From Pseudomonadota bacterium (GTDB lineage Bacteria; Pseudomonadota; Alphaproteobacteria; Reyranellales; Reyranellaceae), in assembly GCA_018242505.1 (NCBI GenBank), contig JAFEBU010000034.1, positions 1-64,000 of the forward strand: a DNA stretch of 64,000 nucleotides, given 5' to 3'. Positions 62,739 to 64,000 of the stretch are shown here, piece after piece (position 1 is the stretch's first letter; every line of letters starts with the position of its first letter). A program made the position numbers and the translations under genes. Below the pieces are notes generated by a model. That model was not told where the DNA came from, did no database searches, and was given only the letters and a program-made list of their open reading frames with translations.

Positions 62739-62804
62739 ACCGTCACTCCACAAGCATCGCGAAAAAAGAGGCGCGACACCTCCTGTCGGCTAATCTAGGT
62801 CGGC

Positions 62805-63692
62805 ATGCGCGCGGCTTCCAAACCTTCTCTTGTCACCCTCGGCGACTTCTTCCATCTGGCGGTGCGGCGCTTCCGTGCCGCCCGTCTCGCCTACGGCCAC
62901 GGCACCACCAATGCGGTCGACGAAGCAGCCTTCATGATGCTGGAAGGGCTGCGCCTTCCCATCCACACGATCGACCCCTGGCTCGACCTTCGACCGACGC
63001 CAGCAGAGCGGGCGCGGCTCCTGACGCTGATCGATGCGCGCATCAGCCTGCGCATGCCGGCCCCATATCTGCTGGGCGCCGCTTACATGCAGGGCGTGCG
63101 CTTCCGGATCGACCGGCGGGCGCTTATTCCCCGCTCCTTCATCGGCGATCTTCTGGCGCAATCGGCCTTGCCCGTTGCCGATCCGCGTCGCGTCAGGCGG
63201 GTGCTGGATCTTTGCACCGGCTCGGGGTGCCTCGCGATCCTGGCCGCCCTCGCCTTCCCGCGCGCGCGTATCGATGCGGTCGATCTCTCGCCGGGCGCGC
63301 TGGCGTTGGCGAGGCGCAACGTGGCCGATCACCGACTGGCAGACCGCATCGCGCTTCATCGCGGCGACCTGTTCCAGCCGATCGGCGGCGAACGCTACGA
63401 CCTGATCATCAGCAACCCGCCCTATGTCGATGCCGGCGGCATGGCGAAGCTGCCGCCGGAATATCGGCACGAGCCGCGCCTCGCCCTTGCGGCCGGCAGC
63501 GACGGGCTCGATCTCGTGCGGCGCATCCTCGACCAGGCAAAGCGGCATCTCACCGGAAACGGAGGCCTGGTATGCGAGATCGGTCGCGGGCGCGAACCGC
63601 TCGAACGCGCCTATCCGCGCCGGCCTTTCGTCTGGCTCGACACCGAGCTCAGCCACGGCGAGGTGTTCTGGATCGCCCGCAGCGATCTTTAG
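62805..63692 (+). CDS. prmB: 50S ribosomal protein L3 N5-glutamine methyltransferase PrmB
   Basis: This 295-residue SAM methyltransferase has the helical N-terminal domain of PrmB and PrmC, then VLDLCTGSGCLAILAALAFP (SAM site) and LIISNPPYVDAGGMAKLP with the NPPY catalytic motif for glutamine amide methylation. The substrate is the L3 protein in known homologues. PrmC (release factors) is the closest alternative; the CTGSGCLA motif and LPPEYRHEP favour PrmB. Its stop interlocks with the phosphofructokinase stop (TTAG). Confidence 0.87.
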   Translation: MRAASKPSLVTLGDFFHLAVRRFRAARLAYGHGTTNAVDEAAFMMLEGLRLPIHTIDPWLDLRPTPAERARLLTLIDARISLRMPAPYLLGAAYMQGVRFRIDRRALIPRSFIGDLLAQSALPVADPRRVRRVLDLCTGSGCLAILAALAFPRARIDAVDLSPGALALARRNVADHRLADRIALHRGDLFQPIGGERYDLIISNPPYVDAGGMAKLPPEYRHEPRLALAAGSDGLDLVRRILDQAKRHLTGNGGLVCEIGRGREPLERAYPRRPFVWLDTELSHGEVFWIARSDL

Positions 63693-64000
63693 CTGTCACC
63701 CAGGCAGATGCCGAGGGCCCGGGCGGTGCGGATCATGGCACCGTCGATGTCGACGGTGCGCGAGCGGCCCACGACCTTCTCCAGCGGCACGTCGATCACG
63801 GTGCGGTTCCACCACGCCACCATGCGGTCGGCCTTGCCGGCGGCCAGAAGATCGACGGCCCGCACGCCGAGCGCCGATGCCAGAAGCCGATCCTCGGCCG
63901 TCGGCATGGCGCCGCGCTGGACATGGCCCAGTACGGTCGCCCGCGCTTCCGCTCCGGTGGCCGCGGTCAGACGATGGGCCAGCTGCTCGCCGATACTGCT
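63689..64000 (-). CDS. 6-phosphofructokinase, C-terminal part, runs off window
   Basis: The last 103 codons are visible; the gene continues past the window edge. VLGHVQRGAMPTAEDRLLAS matches the fructose-6-phosphate-binding region of ATP-dependent phosphofructokinase (GHxQRGGxPTxxDR), followed by a typical C-terminal helix (VRAVDLLAAGKADRMV). It phosphorylates fructose-6-phosphate in glycolysis. Whether it uses ATP or pyrophosphate cannot be seen from this part. Confidence 0.85.
   Translation of the reverse strand, partial: SSIGEQLAHRLTAATGAEARATVLGHVQRGAMPTAEDRLLASALGVRAVDLLAAGKADRMVAWWNRTVIDVPLEKVVGRSRTVDIDGAMIRTARALGICLGDS

Overview
The window is chromosomal DNA of a GC-rich Gram-negative bacterium, most likely an alphaproteobacterium (Rhodospirillales or Hyphomicrobiales, perhaps Reyranella-like). 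This rests on a usg gene, a groESL operon behind a CIRCE element, a periplasmic Sox system, many CoA-transferase, thiolase, amidase and ABC genes, and ATGA-type gene overlaps. The taxon is an inference, since there is no rRNA gene in the window. I see no tRNA, CRISPR array, insertion sequence or phage gene.

Layout. (1) 1-7848 is part of an exopolysaccharide or cell-surface gene cluster, visibly less GC-rich than the rest: a GNAT-like protein cut by the window edge, a GINT1-like sugar-transferase-type protein, two GT4 glycosyltransferases, a Tat-exported GH39-like glycosidase and a putative zinc-peptidase lipoprotein. A gene-poor AT-richer stretch follows (7849-8765). (2) 8766-30522 is housekeeping and accessory metabolism: GFA protein, hydrolases, an HD protein, two divergent response regulators, luciferase-like oxidoreductase, SulP transporter, M23 peptidase, hemolysin III, MHS-type MFS transporter, SDR, LysR plus DapA-family pair, MscL, AEC transporter, a rhodanese and a Nudix hydrolase. 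(3) 30639-32775 is groESL with promoter, CIRCE and terminator. (4) 32925-41064 holds usg, a nitronate-monooxygenase-like enzyme, GST, cytochrome P450, Kup, hydrolase and GNAT, a decayed CHRD pseudogene and a CDF metal exporter with a clear promoter/operator. (5) 41249-57821 is the most distinctive block, mostly on the minus strand: thiolase plus OB-fold protein, soxXA(fused)-soxY-soxZ-soxB, a polyamine-type ABC importer with AroM and an FAD monooxygenase, and two tandem DUF917 proteins with a hydantoinase/oxoprolinase. (6) 57902-64000 holds an amidase, a TTC38-like protein, two Tyr-rich lipoproteins, a CaiB/BaiF CoA-transferase, PrmB and the end of a phosphofructokinase.

How the genes may work together. 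The SoxXA, SoxYZ and SoxB proteins load, carry and hydrolyse thiosulfate-derived sulfur in the periplasm; no soxCD is present here. Next to them lies an uptake-plus-catabolism gene set whose DUF917 and hydantoinase members belong to families associated with (thio)hydantoin rings. I infer, without proof, a module that imports a nitrogen or sulfur heterocycle, opens it, and may pass released sulfur to Sox enzymes. Other points worth a second look are the SoxX-SoxA fusion, the HEVGH lipoprotein in the polysaccharide cluster, a hairpin that would mask the ribosome binding site of a response regulator, an operator-like palindrome at the metal-exporter promoter, three genes whose stop codons sit inside or beside short repeats, and two matching palindromes with compensatory changes.
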